Shown: in pieces, positions 7,972 to 16,798 of the stretch
How the letters are laid out: every line of letters begins with the position of its first letter
Numbering within the stretch: position 1 is the first letter of the stretch
NCBI GenBank assembly: GCA_964482495.1
Contig: CAYZXS010000015.1
Span: 1 to 64,000, forward strand
Source: J029 sp964482495
GTDB taxonomy: Bacteria > Planctomycetota > UBA1135
Direction: 5' to 3'
DNA: 64,000 bases
Program-made: the position numbers and the translations under genes
The notes under the pieces: model-generated
Seen by the model: only the letters and a program-made list of their open reading frames with translations
What the model was told of the DNA's origin: nothing
Database searches by the model: none

Positions 7972-9572
7972 TCCTGGCCGCCCTGCGCCGCTCGCCGAAG
8001 CCGCTGCTGGCCGCCGCGGCGGCCGCGACCTTCCTGGCCGCCTGGCTGCCGCTGCTGCCGGTCCTGCCGCCCCTCTTCGACGGACAAGCCTTCCGCGACC
8101 TCGCCGAGCCGCGCCTGGCCGGGCTGTTCTGGCGCAGCCTGCGGCTGTCGGCCGGCTCGGCCCTGATCGCGGTCCTGATCGGCCTGCCCCAAGCCCTGCT
8201 CGCCACCCGAGTGGCGGCCCCGGGGCGGACCCTCTGGAAGCTGCTGCTGCCGCTGCCGCTGCTGCTCCCTCCGCTGCTCCTGGCCCAGGCCTGGCACGGC
8301 CTCACGGGCATGGACGGTCCGCTGGCCTCGCTGTTCGCCCTCGGGGTGTGCTACGCGCCCTTCCCAGCGCTCCTCGCCGCCCGCGCCCTGGAGCGCCAGT
8401 CGGCTAGCGCCCACGAGGCGGCGCTGCTCTGCGGCGGCCGGCGCCTGGCGCTGCGGCGGATGCTCGCGGTCGCCTGGCCCGCCACCCTGCTCGGGGGCGC
8501 CCTGGCCTTCCTCTTCGCCTCGACCGACTTCGCCGTCCCGGACTACTTCGCGGCCGTCGGAGACAAGTTCGCGGTCTACCCGGCCGAGGTCTTCAACGCC
8601 TGGCGACGCGCCGATCTGAACCCCGACAACGCCTTCGCCAGCTACGCCGAGGGCATGGCGGTGGCCGCACCGCTGGTCCTGCTGGCGGCGGCGGTGCTGC
8701 TGGTGGCCCTGGTCGTGGGCGACCGCCACAGCGCCGAGGACGCCGGGAGCGGCCGTGCGCCGGGCCTGCTCGACCCGGGCAGCGGCCGCATCCCGCTGGC
8801 CGCGCTCGGCCTGGGCCTGGCCGCCCTGCTGCTGCTGGTGCCGCTGGGTCGGATCGTCTTCGAGACCGGCCACGCCGGCCCCGAGGCCGCCGGGACCTGG
8901 GCCAGCCGCAGCCAGGCCGCCTTCGGCGACGCCGTCGAGCGCGGCCGCGAGGACCTGATCCGCTCGGTGCGCACCGGCGCCCTGGCCGGTCTGCTGGCGA
9001 TGCTGGTGGCGCCGGTCTGGGCCCACCTGCTGCTCCGCCTCGGCGGCGGCTGGCGCGCCCGGCTGCTCCAGGTGGCGCTGGCGCTGCCGCTGCTGGCGCC
9101 GGCCGTCGGCGTCGGCCTGGGCACGATCATCGTCTTCAACCGGGACCTCTTCTGGGAGTTCTACGACTCGATGTGGCTGCCGCCCTTGGTGCTGGCGGGC
9201 CGGTTCCTCCCGGTGGCGGTGTTCCTGCTGCTCGAGCGCCTGCGACGCCAGCCGCGGGAGCAGGAGGAGGCGGCGGCCCTCGCCGGCGCCAGCTACGGCC
9301 AGCGGCTGTTCCGCTTCCGCATCGGACCCGCGCGCGGCGCCTGGCTGCTGGCCGGCGGCCTGGTCGCGGTCTTCGCGGTCCGCGAGCTGGACCTGGCAAT
9401 CCTCATCCCTGCCGCCAACCACAGCGCGGCGGTCCGCTACTTCAACGCCCTGCACTTCGCCCGCGACAACTTCGTGGCCGCCTTCGGGCTGCTGATCGCG
9501 CTCGTGCTCTTCCTCCCCGTTATGCTCGCCAACGCCTTCCGCCGCTTCTCCGGACCGGAGGAGCCGCAATGA
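7968..9572 (+). CDS. Fe(III)-type ABC transporter permease, two fused permease domains (FbpB-like)
   Basis: A 534-residue polytopic inner-membrane protein starting at GTG 7968, which overlaps the upstream TGA. It holds two copies of the binding-protein-dependent permease domain. Each copy has an EAA-loop: HEAALLCGGRRLALRR in the first half and EEAAALAGASYGQRLF in the second. About ten or more transmembrane stretches are visible. Fused double permeases are characteristic of FbpB/SfuB ferric transporters, which supports the iron assignment of the preceding binding protein. Its stop overlaps the ATPase start (ATGA). Confidence 0.87.
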   Translation: MILAALRRSPKPLLAAAAAATFLAAWLPLLPVLPPLFDGQAFRDLAEPRLAGLFWRSLRLSAGSALIAVLIGLPQALLATRVAAPGRTLWKLLLPLPLLLPPLLLAQAWHGLTGMDGPLASLFALGVCYAPFPALLAARALERQSASAHEAALLCGGRRLALRRMLAVAWPATLLGGALAFLFASTDFAVPDYFAAVGDKFAVYPAEVFNAWRRADLNPDNAFASYAEGMAVAAPLVLLAAAVLLVALVVGDRHSAEDAGSGRAPGLLDPGSGRIPLAALGLGLAALLLLVPLGRIVFETGHAGPEAAGTWASRSQAAFGDAVERGREDLIRSVRTGALAGLLAMLVAPVWAHLLLRLGGGWRARLLQVALALPLLAPAVGVGLGTIIVFNRDLFWEFYDSMWLPPLVLAGRFLPVAVFLLLERLRRQPREQEEAAALAGASYGQRLFRFRIGPARGAWLLAGGLVAVFAVRELDLAILIPAANHSAAVRYFNALHFARDNFVAAFGLLIALVLFLPVMLANAFRRFSGPEEPQ

Positions 9573-10294
9573 GCCTCGCCCTCTCCCTGACCGGCATCTG
9601 CAAGCGCTACGGCCGCCACGCCGTGCTCGAGGACGTCGGCTTCGACCTCCCCGCCGGCGGCCGGCTGACCGTCGCCGGACGCTCCGGCGAGGGCAAGAGC
9701 ACGCTGCTGCGCATCCTCGCCGGCCTCGAGCCGGCCGACGCCGGCAGCGTGCACCTGGCCGGGCGGACCGCCAACGAGGGCGGCCGCCTGCGGCTGCAGC
9801 CGTGGCAGCGCGGCATCCAGCTGGTGTTCCAGGACCTCGGGCTGTGGCCCACCCGAACCGTCCGCCAGCATCTTGTCGATCCGCAGCGCGCGCTCGGCCG
9901 CCCGCGCGCCGAGGCCCGGCGCCGCGCCGACGAGCTGCTCGAGCGGCTGGGCATCGGCAGCCTGGCCCGGCGCCGGCCTGGCCGGCTCTCGGGCGGCGAG
10001 GCCCGCCGCCTGGCCTTCGCCCGGGCGCTGGCACCGGAGCCGCGGCTGCTGCTCCTGGACGAGCCCTTCGCCAGCCTCGACCCCGTCGCCCGCGCGGGCG
10101 GCTTGGCCCTGCTCGAGGAGGTGCTGGCGGCGACCGACGCCGCCGTGATCCTGGTCAGCCACGACCCAGCCGAAGCCCGGGCCCTCGGCGGCCAGGTCGC
10201 CGTGCTCTCCGGCGGCCGGCTCTCCGCTCCCGCCCCCGTCGAGCAGCTCTGCGGCTCCGACGAGCTTTTCCGCGCTGCCCTGGAGGCCCGATGA
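9569..10294 (+). CDS. ABC transporter ATP-binding protein (FbpC-like)
   Basis: A 241-residue ATPase subunit. Walker A is GRSGEGKST (37-45), the Q-loop is in VFQDLGLWP, the ABC signature is LSGGEARR, Walker B is LLLLDEP, and the switch His is in VSHDPAEA. It is shorter than FbpC proteins of about 350 residues because it lacks the C-terminal regulatory (TOBE) extension. It energises the preceding fused permease. Its ATG overlaps the permease stop, and its own TGA overlaps the ATG of the cytochrome gene. Confidence 0.9.
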   Translation: MSLALSLTGICKRYGRHAVLEDVGFDLPAGGRLTVAGRSGEGKSTLLRILAGLEPADAGSVHLAGRTANEGGRLRLQPWQRGIQLVFQDLGLWPTRTVRQHLVDPQRALGRPRAEARRRADELLERLGIGSLARRRPGRLSGGEARRLAFARALAPEPRLLLLDEPFASLDPVARAGGLALLEEVLAATDAAVILVSHDPAEARALGGQVAVLSGGRLSAPAPVEQLCGSDELFRAALEAR

Positions 10295-11262
10295 TCGCCC
10301 GCTTCCTCGCCCTGCTCTTCGGCGTCGGTGGGATCGGCGTCTTGGCCCTGGTGTTCCGGCCGGAGCCCGCGCCCGAGGCGATCGAGATCGCCTCCTCCCG
10401 CCAGTGCCTCGAGTGCCACCCGGGCGTCGCCGCGGAGTGGCAGGCCTCCCACCACGCCATCGCCTACACCAACCCGGAGGTGGTCAAGCTGAGCCAGGAC
10501 TTCCGCAACGAGGAGTGCCTGGCCTGCCACGCCCCGCGGCCCGTGCTCCAATTCGAGCCTGGTCAGCGGGTGCTGGCCCGCGCCAGCGAGCGGGCGCTCG
10601 GCGTCGACTGCCTGGCCTGCCACGCCCACCCCGACGGCGGGGTCGCCACCGGCAATCCGCAGCCCAGCGCCAAGGCGCCTTGCCGGCCGCGCACCGTGGA
10701 GCGGATCCAGGCGGTCGATCACTGCGGCTCCTGCCACAACCAGCACGGCACCGTCGAGCAGTGGAAGGCCTCCCCGGCCGAGATCGAGGGGCAGCCGATC
10801 CGGGGTGAGAACTGCCTGCACTGCCACATGCCGGTCGCTTGGCGGCAGGGCGGCCGCCAGGGCTTCGACCACAGCTTCAAGGCTGCCCACGACCTGGAGT
10901 CGCTGCAGAAGGCGGTGCGGCTGACGGGCGAGTGGCGCGAGGCCCCCGTGGTCCGGCTGTTCAACTTCGGCGCCGCCCACAACTTCCCCACCGACGAGCG
11001 CTCGCGCGCGGCCGACGTCCAGGTGCGCTGGCGCACGGCGGGCGAGTGGGGAGAATGGGAGCACCTGTGGCGCTTCCGCGACCCTTACCGAGACGAGACC
11101 GACCTGACCAACACCCAGCTCCCCTCGGGCGAGACCTGGGAGCGGGAGCTGGAGCCGCCGGAGGGCGCCCAGGCCTTGGCGGCTCGGCTGCTCTACCGCA
11201 CCAACCCCTATCAGCCCGACGACGAGGCGACCGAGGTCGCGGCCCTGGAGCTGAAGCCGTGA
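10291..11262 (+). CDS. membrane-anchored pentaheme cytochrome c
   Basis: A 323-residue protein with an N-terminal hydrophobic anchor or uncleaved signal (4-22) followed by five CxxCH heme sites: C39-H43, C76-H80, C107-H111, C145-H149 and C175-H179. Extra histidines such as SHH at 53-55 and HxH at 111-113 could serve as distal ligands. The C-terminal third is heme-free and may be a beta domain. The spacing recalls the cytochrome c554-type multiheme family, but it is not a clear member of a named enzyme. It is coupled by 4-base overlaps to the ATPase upstream and the HEAT lipoprotein downstream, which suggests a role with the transporter, for example periplasmic Fe redox chemistry. That role is inference. 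Confidence 0.85.
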   Translation: MIARFLALLFGVGGIGVLALVFRPEPAPEAIEIASSRQCLECHPGVAAEWQASHHAIAYTNPEVVKLSQDFRNEECLACHAPRPVLQFEPGQRVLARASERALGVDCLACHAHPDGGVATGNPQPSAKAPCRPRTVERIQAVDHCGSCHNQHGTVEQWKASPAEIEGQPIRGENCLHCHMPVAWRQGGRQGFDHSFKAAHDLESLQKAVRLTGEWREAPVVRLFNFGAAHNFPTDERSRAADVQVRWRTAGEWGEWEHLWRFRDPYRDETDLTNTQLPSGETWERELEPPEGAQALAARLLYRTNPYQPDDEATEVAALELKP

Positions 11263-12605
11263 CCGATCGAGCCAGGACCGATCCCGCCCGGCCCGCGCGC
11301 CGCCGATTCGGGACCCGAGCGGTCCCTTTGTGGCTCGCTTTCCTGGTCGGAGCCGGGGCAGCGATCGCGCCGACCAGCTGCGCCCCCGAGGCGGCGACGC
11401 CGGAATCCGGAGGGCCGGGCGGCGCCGAACTGCCGCCGGACTGGCTGCGCCCGGTGCTCGACCAGCGGCTGGCCGAATTCGAAGGCGTCGGCATGCCGGC
11501 CGAGCCGAAGCTCAGCGCCCTCGAGCTGGTCGATCTGCTCGACGGCGCCAACGCCGGCGGCCGGGTGGGTCGCATGGCCGAGCGAGAGCTGGCGGCGCAA
11601 CCTCCCCTGCAGCTCGCGGCGGACTTGCTGGCGATCGTCGAGGACCGCCTGGCGCCGCCGGCCAACAAGGTGCTCGCCTACGACCGGCTCGGCCGCCTTG
11701 CGCTGCCCGCCTCGCTGCCGCGGTTGGCCCTCCGGCTGAAGTACGAGAAGGACTGGTTCGCCAACGCCTTCCTGGCCGCGGCGCTGCTCCAGCACGGCAA
11801 CGCCTCCGGGCTCGACGCCGTCCGCACGGTGCTCGCCACCGAGGAGGCCAGCCCGCAGGCCCGGGCCGCCGCCGCCGCGGTCCTGACCTCGCTGCCCGGG
11901 CTCGCCGAGGGCGCCGACTTCGAGGCGCAGTGGCAGCGGCTCCTGACCGTGCAGCGAGAGTGGGAGCTCCAGCGCCTCCTCGAGGGCAGCCCGGAGGCGG
12001 TGGACGACGCCGACTTGGCCGCCGAGGCCTGGCGCATGATCGCGCGCCTGCGCAGCCAGCCCCTGCGGCCGGTGGACGACGCCCGCTTCTCGCTCCGCCG
12101 CATGCGCTGCGGCATCGTCGTGCCCTTGCTGCTCGAGGCCTCGCGCGACCAGAGCCTGTACGTCCGCGAAGGCGCGCTCCAGACCCTGGGCTGGATCGGT
12201 TATCCGGTCGGCGCTTGGGCCAAGCGCACCGGCTACGACTACCTGGGCCACTTCCGCACCGCGCTGCTCGACGCCCGGGCCCGGTTGAGGGTCCTCGAGG
12301 CCCTCGGGGCCTCCGGGGCCGCCGCGGCAGCGGAGCTGATCTTGCCCTGGCTCGAGGCGGGCAGCTTCGAGGAGCGCAGCGCCGCCGCCGACGCCCTGCT
12401 CCGCTGCGCTGGCGAAGAGGCTCTCCCGGCGGTCCGAGAGGCCCTCGCCGGCGACGGGCTCGGTCCCGAGGCGCGCTACGCCCTAGAGCTGCTCCGCGCG
12501 GAGCTGGACCCGACCTCGGCGCCGGCAGCCGCGCCGCCCGGCTTGGCATCGGGAGAGCGGGACCGCCGCGACCGCTGGGCCGCGGAGCGGGCTCGGCGCC
12601 CCTAG
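11259..12605 (+). CDS. HEAT-repeat lipoprotein, function unknown
   Basis: A 448-residue protein from the GTG at 11259, which overlaps the cytochrome stop (GTGA). After a basic N-terminus a hydrophobic segment ends in PTSC, a plausible lipobox near residue 41. The rest is alpha-helical and repetitive, with HEAT-like units such as LYVREGALQTLGWIG and FEERSAAADALLRCAGEEALPAVREAL. HEAT repeats mediate protein-protein contacts, so it may scaffold the cytochrome or transporter on the periplasmic side. Its TAG overlaps the stop of the convergent histidine kinase in CTAG. No enzymatic motif is seen. Confidence 0.75.
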   Translation: MTDRARTDPARPARRRFGTRAVPLWLAFLVGAGAAIAPTSCAPEAATPESGGPGGAELPPDWLRPVLDQRLAEFEGVGMPAEPKLSALELVDLLDGANAGGRVGRMAERELAAQPPLQLAADLLAIVEDRLAPPANKVLAYDRLGRLALPASLPRLALRLKYEKDWFANAFLAAALLQHGNASGLDAVRTVLATEEASPQARAAAAAVLTSLPGLAEGADFEAQWQRLLTVQREWELQRLLEGSPEAVDDADLAAEAWRMIARLRSQPLRPVDDARFSLRRMRCGIVVPLLLEASRDQSLYVREGALQTLGWIGYPVGAWAKRTGYDYLGHFRTALLDARARLRVLEALGASGAAAAAELILPWLEAGSFEERSAAADALLRCAGEEALPAVREALAGDGLGPEARYALELLRAELDPTSAPAAAPPGLASGERDRRDRWAAERARRP

Positions 12606-15178
12606 CGGCCCGCCGCCGCCCCGAGGAAGCGCCGCAGGGTGGCGGCGAAGGCGTCGAAGTCCACCGGCTTGGTCAGGTAGTCGTCCATCCCCGCCTGCAG
12701 GCACCGCTCCCGGTCGCCGCTCATGGCGTGGGCGGTCATCGCGACGATCGGCAGCCGGCCTGCCGCCCCATCCAGCTCGCGGATCGCCCGGGTGGCTTCG
12801 AAGCCGTCCATCTCGGGCATCTCGCAGTCCATCAGGACCAAGGCATACCCGCCGGCGGAGGCCAACTCGAGGGCCTCGCGGCCGGTCTCGGCGAGCGTCA
12901 CCTCCAACCCCTCCCGCTCCAACATGCGCGTGACCAGCTTGCGGTTGACGGGGTTGTCGTCGGCCAGCAGGACCCGGCCCTCCAGGCGGGTGTCGCCGCC
13001 GCCGGCCGCGTCAGCGGAATCGCTCGGAGCGCGGTCGCCCTGGCCCCCGCGCTGCTCCTCGAGCCCCAAGACGCCGAGCAGCAGCTTGCGCAGCTGGCCG
13101 GGACGCGCGGGTCGGCGCAGCACCGCGTCGGCCCGGTCTCCTCGGTCCTCCCTGACGCCGACGCCGAGCGGCCGCAGCTCGATCCACCAGGGCGGGCGGG
13201 CGGGCGGGGTGGCCGTCGAGGCGGCGATCCCCTCCGCCGCGGGGTGGGCCGCCGAGCACACGACGACCTCGTAGGGGTCGTCCGCCTCCGCGGCGTCCCG
13301 GAGGAGCTCCTGGGTCTGGGCAGGCTCCAGCTCCGGGACCAGGTCGTAGCGGCAGCCGAGCTCGCGGAGGTGGATGCAGAGCGCGCGCCCGGTGGTGGCC
13401 TCCGGGTCCGCGACCAGCACTCGCCTCCCGGCGAGCCCGTCGTGGGCGCCCAGGGCTCCAGGCGGAGGCTGCGCCGGCTCCAGCTCGACCTCGAAGGAGA
13501 AGACCGAGCCCTCGCCCTCGACGCTCTCCACCTGCAGCCGGCCGCCCATCTTCTCCACCAGCTGCGAGGAGATCGCCAGCCCCAGCCCGGTGCCGCCGAA
13601 GCTGCGCGCGATCGAGGCGTCGGCCTGGGCGTAGCGGTCGAACAAGGTGGCGATCCGGTCAGCGGGGATCCCGATCCCGGTGTCCCTCACCTCGACCCGG
13701 ATCCGGCTGCGGCCGCCGTCGCTCCCGGCCAGGCTCAGCTCGACCGCGACCTCCCCGGCCTCGGTGAACTTGATGGCGTTGCCGGCGAGGTTGAGCAGGA
13801 TCTGGCGGAGCCGGGTCGGGTCGCCGTAGAGCCAGCGCGGCGCGTCCGGCCGGCGGAAGGCGTTCCACTCGATCCCCTGCTCGATCGCCCGCGGCGCAAG
13901 GGCGTCCAGGCAAGCGTCGACCACCTCTTGGAGGTCGAAGCGGGTCCGCTCCAGCTCGAGCTTGCCGGCCTCGATCTTGGAGAGGTCGAGGATGTCGTTC
14001 AGCAGGTGCAGCAGGGACTCCGCGCAGGAGTGGATCGTCGCCGGGTACTCCTCGGTCTCGGGGTCTCCGGCGGTCTCCTGGGCCAAGCGTGCCATGCCGA
14101 GCACGCCGTTCATCGGCGTCCGGATCTCGTGGCTCATGCTGGCGAGGAAGTCGCTCTTGGTCCGGCTGGCCTGCTCGGCGACCCCCTTGGCCTCGGCCAG
14201 CTCGGCCTGCATCCGCTCCCGCCGGGTTGCGTCATGGATGCAGATCAGCAGCGACCGCCCCCAGCGGGTGGCGGTGAGGTCGAGGACCTGCGGGCATGCG
14301 GCGTGCCCCAGCCCCTGCACGGCGAGGCGCTCGCCGCTCATCGCCAGACGGGCGAGCTCCAGCCGCAGCCGCGGCCCGCGGCGCCCGGAGCTGAGCTCGA
14401 AGAGGCCGTAGCCCGCGGACTCGAGCGGCCTCAGGATCTCCTGGGCGGCGGTGTTGCGGTAGACCTCGGTGAAGCCTTGGCGGGCCTCGAGGGCGGGCTC
14501 GAGGACCAAGAAGCCGTCCGGGAGCTGCTCAAGGGAGTCACGGAAGCCGCGCTCCGATTCCCGGCGGACCAGCTCGTTCCGCTGCAAGGAGCGGAACAGG
14601 GAGCTGGTCACCACCACCAGCAGAGTGAGGCAGCCGAGCGCGGAGAGCCCGGCCAGGATCTCCTGGGTCGGCCCGGAGACCGCAGCGCTGCCCGCCCCGC
14701 CGAAGAACCTCCACCCGAGCAGAGCGGCGAGGAAGGCGCCGGACACGCCGCCGAAGATCGAAGCCCCCGGCAAGCCATAGACGAAGCCGGCCAGCACCGG
14801 CAGCAGCAGCAGCCACGGCAAGGCCCCGGAGCTGAGGCCGCCCGTGCCCAGGACCGTCGCGCCCACGGTCACGGCCGTGATCGAGAGCAGGATCCAGCCG
14901 CACAGGTCGACCGCCTTGCCCCGACGCAGCATGAGCAGCCCCCACAGGTTGAGGAGCTGGGAGCCGAGGATCCCCAGACCGACCTCCAGGTAGCCGGCGG
15001 CGATGGTGGCGGCGCCGAGGATCGGCACCAACAAGAGCATCACCCCCGAAGCGGCGCTGAGGATCCGGCGGCGCTTCTCGAGGTCGAGGCTGGCGACCGG
15101 CACGGGAAGGAACCCGGCCGAACGGGGAGACTCTGTGGGCATCGAGATCGAGGTCGAAGGCGAGGTGGTCCGGCGCAT
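12602..15178 (-). CDS. membrane hybrid histidine kinase with a degenerate and a canonical receiver
   Basis: An 858-residue protein. The N-terminus has about six hydrophobic segments (roughly 41-195), followed by a PAS-like region (210-320), a DHp domain with SMSHEIRTPMNG (His350) and a HATPase domain with NLAGNAIKFTEAG, DTGIGI and GGTGLGL. A first receiver-like domain begins VLVADPE but has Ser in VVVCSAAHP where a phospho-acceptor Asp is expected. The C-terminal receiver (733-858) is complete: ADDN, MDCEMPEMDG with Asp784, and the Lys in YLTKP. No output domain or partner regulator gene is adjacent, and the signal is unknown. Confidence 0.9.
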   Translation of the reverse strand: MRRTTSPSTSISMPTESPRSAGFLPVPVASLDLEKRRRILSAASGVMLLLVPILGAATIAAGYLEVGLGILGSQLLNLWGLLMLRRGKAVDLCGWILLSITAVTVGATVLGTGGLSSGALPWLLLLPVLAGFVYGLPGASIFGGVSGAFLAALLGWRFFGGAGSAAVSGPTQEILAGLSALGCLTLLVVVTSSLFRSLQRNELVRRESERGFRDSLEQLPDGFLVLEPALEARQGFTEVYRNTAAQEILRPLESAGYGLFELSSGRRGPRLRLELARLAMSGERLAVQGLGHAACPQVLDLTATRWGRSLLICIHDATRRERMQAELAEAKGVAEQASRTKSDFLASMSHEIRTPMNGVLGMARLAQETAGDPETEEYPATIHSCAESLLHLLNDILDLSKIEAGKLELERTRFDLQEVVDACLDALAPRAIEQGIEWNAFRRPDAPRWLYGDPTRLRQILLNLAGNAIKFTEAGEVAVELSLAGSDGGRSRIRVEVRDTGIGIPADRIATLFDRYAQADASIARSFGGTGLGLAISSQLVEKMGGRLQVESVEGEGSVFSFEVELEPAQPPPGALGAHDGLAGRRVLVADPEATTGRALCIHLRELGCRYDLVPELEPAQTQELLRDAAEADDPYEVVVCSAAHPAAEGIAASTATPPARPPWWIELRPLGVGVREDRGDRADAVLRRPARPGQLRKLLLGVLGLEEQRGGQGDRAPSDSADAAGGGDTRLEGRVLLADDNPVNRKLVTRMLEREGLEVTLAETGREALELASAGGYALVLMDCEMPEMDGFEATRAIRELDGAAGRLPIVAMTAHAMSGDRERCLQAGMDDYLTKPVDFDAFAATLRRFLGAAAGR

Positions 15179-15233
15179 CCGGACGGAACCCCGCCTCTAC
15201 TTCGACCGATCACCGGCCCGACTTGAGCCGTCC

Positions 15234-16103
15234 TCAGGCCGGGCGCAGCCGCGACCAGGCGGCGTAAACGACGGCGGCGACCAGGGAGAGGATCACCGGC
15301 ACCGGGCCGTAGGGCGTGTCCCAGTACAAGGACACCGGCCAGGCCAGCACCACCGCGCCGAGCCCCAAGGCAAGCACGTGGAGCAGGAAGCCGCGCAGGG
15401 TGCGGGCCACCATCCGGGCAGCGAGCGGCGGCAGGAACAGCAATCCGAAGACCAGCACCGGGCCGACGGTCATGACGCCGCCGCCGATGGCGAGGCCGAC
15501 CAGCAGGATCTGGAGCTGCTCCAGCCGCGGCACCGAGTGGCCGAGCGCGGTCGCGGCGTCGGCGTCGAAGGAGAGCAACAGGAAGGGCTTGCGCCAGCGG
15601 ACCAGGCCGGCGAGCACCACCGCCAGCACCACCACCAGGTATCCCAAGCCGTGCATATCCAGCAGCAGGATCTCGCCGCGGAGGATGGTCTCGGCCAGCG
15701 GCGCGGCCGCCGGACCGGCGTCGAGGAAGAGCAGCGCCAAGGCGGTGGCGACGGCGAAGCCGGCGGCGAGCCGGGCGTCGGCGTGGCTGTGGGGCGAGCG
15801 ACTGGAGAGCCTGCCGAAGAACCACAGCGCCGCGCCGGCGGAGCCGACGGCGAAGGCGAACAGGTAGATCATCGGCGGGTGGCCGTGCTCCAGGAACTCG
15901 TCGAAGACCGCCGGGAAGCGCGGCATCAGGAGCAGCCCGAAGGCGAGTCCGGCGGCCGAGAACTGCGGCACGGCGACGCCCAGGAAGGCGGAGCGGCGCA
16001 GGTACATCAGGGCGCCCACCAACGGCAGCACTAGGCCGACCGCGAGGGAGGCGAGGAAGCCCTCCCGGACCATCTCCCACCAGAACAGCAGCTGCTCGCT
16101 CAT
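15234..16103 (-). CDS. znuB: zinc/manganese-type ABC transporter permease (ZnuB family)
   Basis: A 289-residue inner-membrane permease of the ABC-3 family with about eight hydrophobic segments, starting MSEQLLFWWEMV. Family-typical stretches include LVGALMYLRRSAFLGVAVPQ near the start and GGVMTVGPVLVFGLLF in the second half. The start at 16103 is chosen because it overlaps the ATPase stop by 4 bases (ATGA) and precedes the first hydrophobic helix; an in-frame upstream extension is low-complexity. It works with the ATPase and binding protein immediately upstream. Confidence 0.88.
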   Translation of the reverse strand: MSEQLLFWWEMVREGFLASLAVGLVLPLVGALMYLRRSAFLGVAVPQFSAAGLAFGLLLMPRFPAVFDEFLEHGHPPMIYLFAFAVGSAGAALWFFGRLSSRSPHSHADARLAAGFAVATALALLFLDAGPAAAPLAETILRGEILLLDMHGLGYLVVVLAVVLAGLVRWRKPFLLLSFDADAATALGHSVPRLEQLQILLVGLAIGGGVMTVGPVLVFGLLFLPPLAARMVARTLRGFLLHVLALGLGAVVLAWPVSLYWDTPYGPVPVILSLVAAVVYAAWSRLRPA

Positions 16104-16798
16104 CCCAGGTACTCCGCGGCGCCGGCCGGGCTCAGCAGCTGCGCCGGGTCGAGCATGCGCACCGTTCCTTCGGCCACCAGGCAAGAATGCGTGGCGCGGC
16201 CCCGCAGGGAGAGCGGGTGGTGGGTCACGAGCACTTGGGCGATGGCCTCAGCCTGCAATTCGTCCAGCAGCCGGTGGATCGACGCCGTGGCGCGGGCGTC
16301 CACCCCTGAGGTCGGCTCGTCCAGCAGGAGCAGGTTCGGCGCCGAGACCAGAGCGCGAGCCAGCAGCACTCGCTGTTTCTGGCCCCCAGAGAGGGTGCCG
16401 AAGCCCTCTCCGGCGCGGTGCTCCATACCCACCCGCTCCAACGCGGCGCGGACCCGCTCCTGGTCGGCGGCCCGCTCCACGCGGAAGGCGGCCCGGCCGC
16501 GCCACAGGCCCATCCGGACCACCTCCTCGGCGCAGACGGGGAAGCGCGGGTCCAGCGCCAACTGCTGGGGTACGTATCCCAGACGCAACCCGGAGGCGCG
16601 CCGCTCCTCCCCCGCCAGAAGCGGGAGGACGCCGAGCAGGGTGCGGAGCAAGGTGCTCTTGCCGCTGCCGTTGTCGCCGACCACCGCCAGGAAGTCGCCC
16701 CGGCGGAGCTCCAGCTCCACTCCGTCCAGCACCCGGGTACCGCCGTAGCCGAGGCTGGCGTCGCGCAGGGACAGGAGCAGCTCCGGATCAGCCGCCAT
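16100..16798 (-). CDS. znuC: zinc/manganese-type ABC transporter ATPase (ZnuC family)
   Basis: A 232-residue cytoplasmic ATPase. Walker A is GDNGSGKST, the Q-loop is in GYVPQQLALDP, the signature is LSGGQKQRV, Walker B is LLLLDEPTSGVD and the switch is VTHH. The GYVPQ form of the Q-loop is common in metal ABC transporters. It overlaps the preceding binding-protein gene by 11 bases and the permease by 4 bases. The metal may be Zn2+ or Mn2+. Confidence 0.88.
   Translation of the reverse strand: MAADPELLLSLRDASLGYGGTRVLDGVELELRRGDFLAVVGDNGSGKSTLLRTLLGVLPLLAGEERRASGLRLGYVPQQLALDPRFPVCAEEVVRMGLWRGRAAFRVERAADQERVRAALERVGMEHRAGEGFGTLSGGQKQRVLLARALVSAPNLLLLDEPTSGVDARATASIHRLLDELQAEAIAQVLVTHHPLSLRGRATHSCLVAEGTVRMLDPAQLLSPAGAAEYLG

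Noticed and set aside
11330..15226. A 1298-codon plus-strand open frame across the HEAT protein and histidine kinase
   Set aside because: Antisense to the histidine kinase and out of frame with the HEAT gene; no domain is recognisable and composition is that of a GC-rich shadow.
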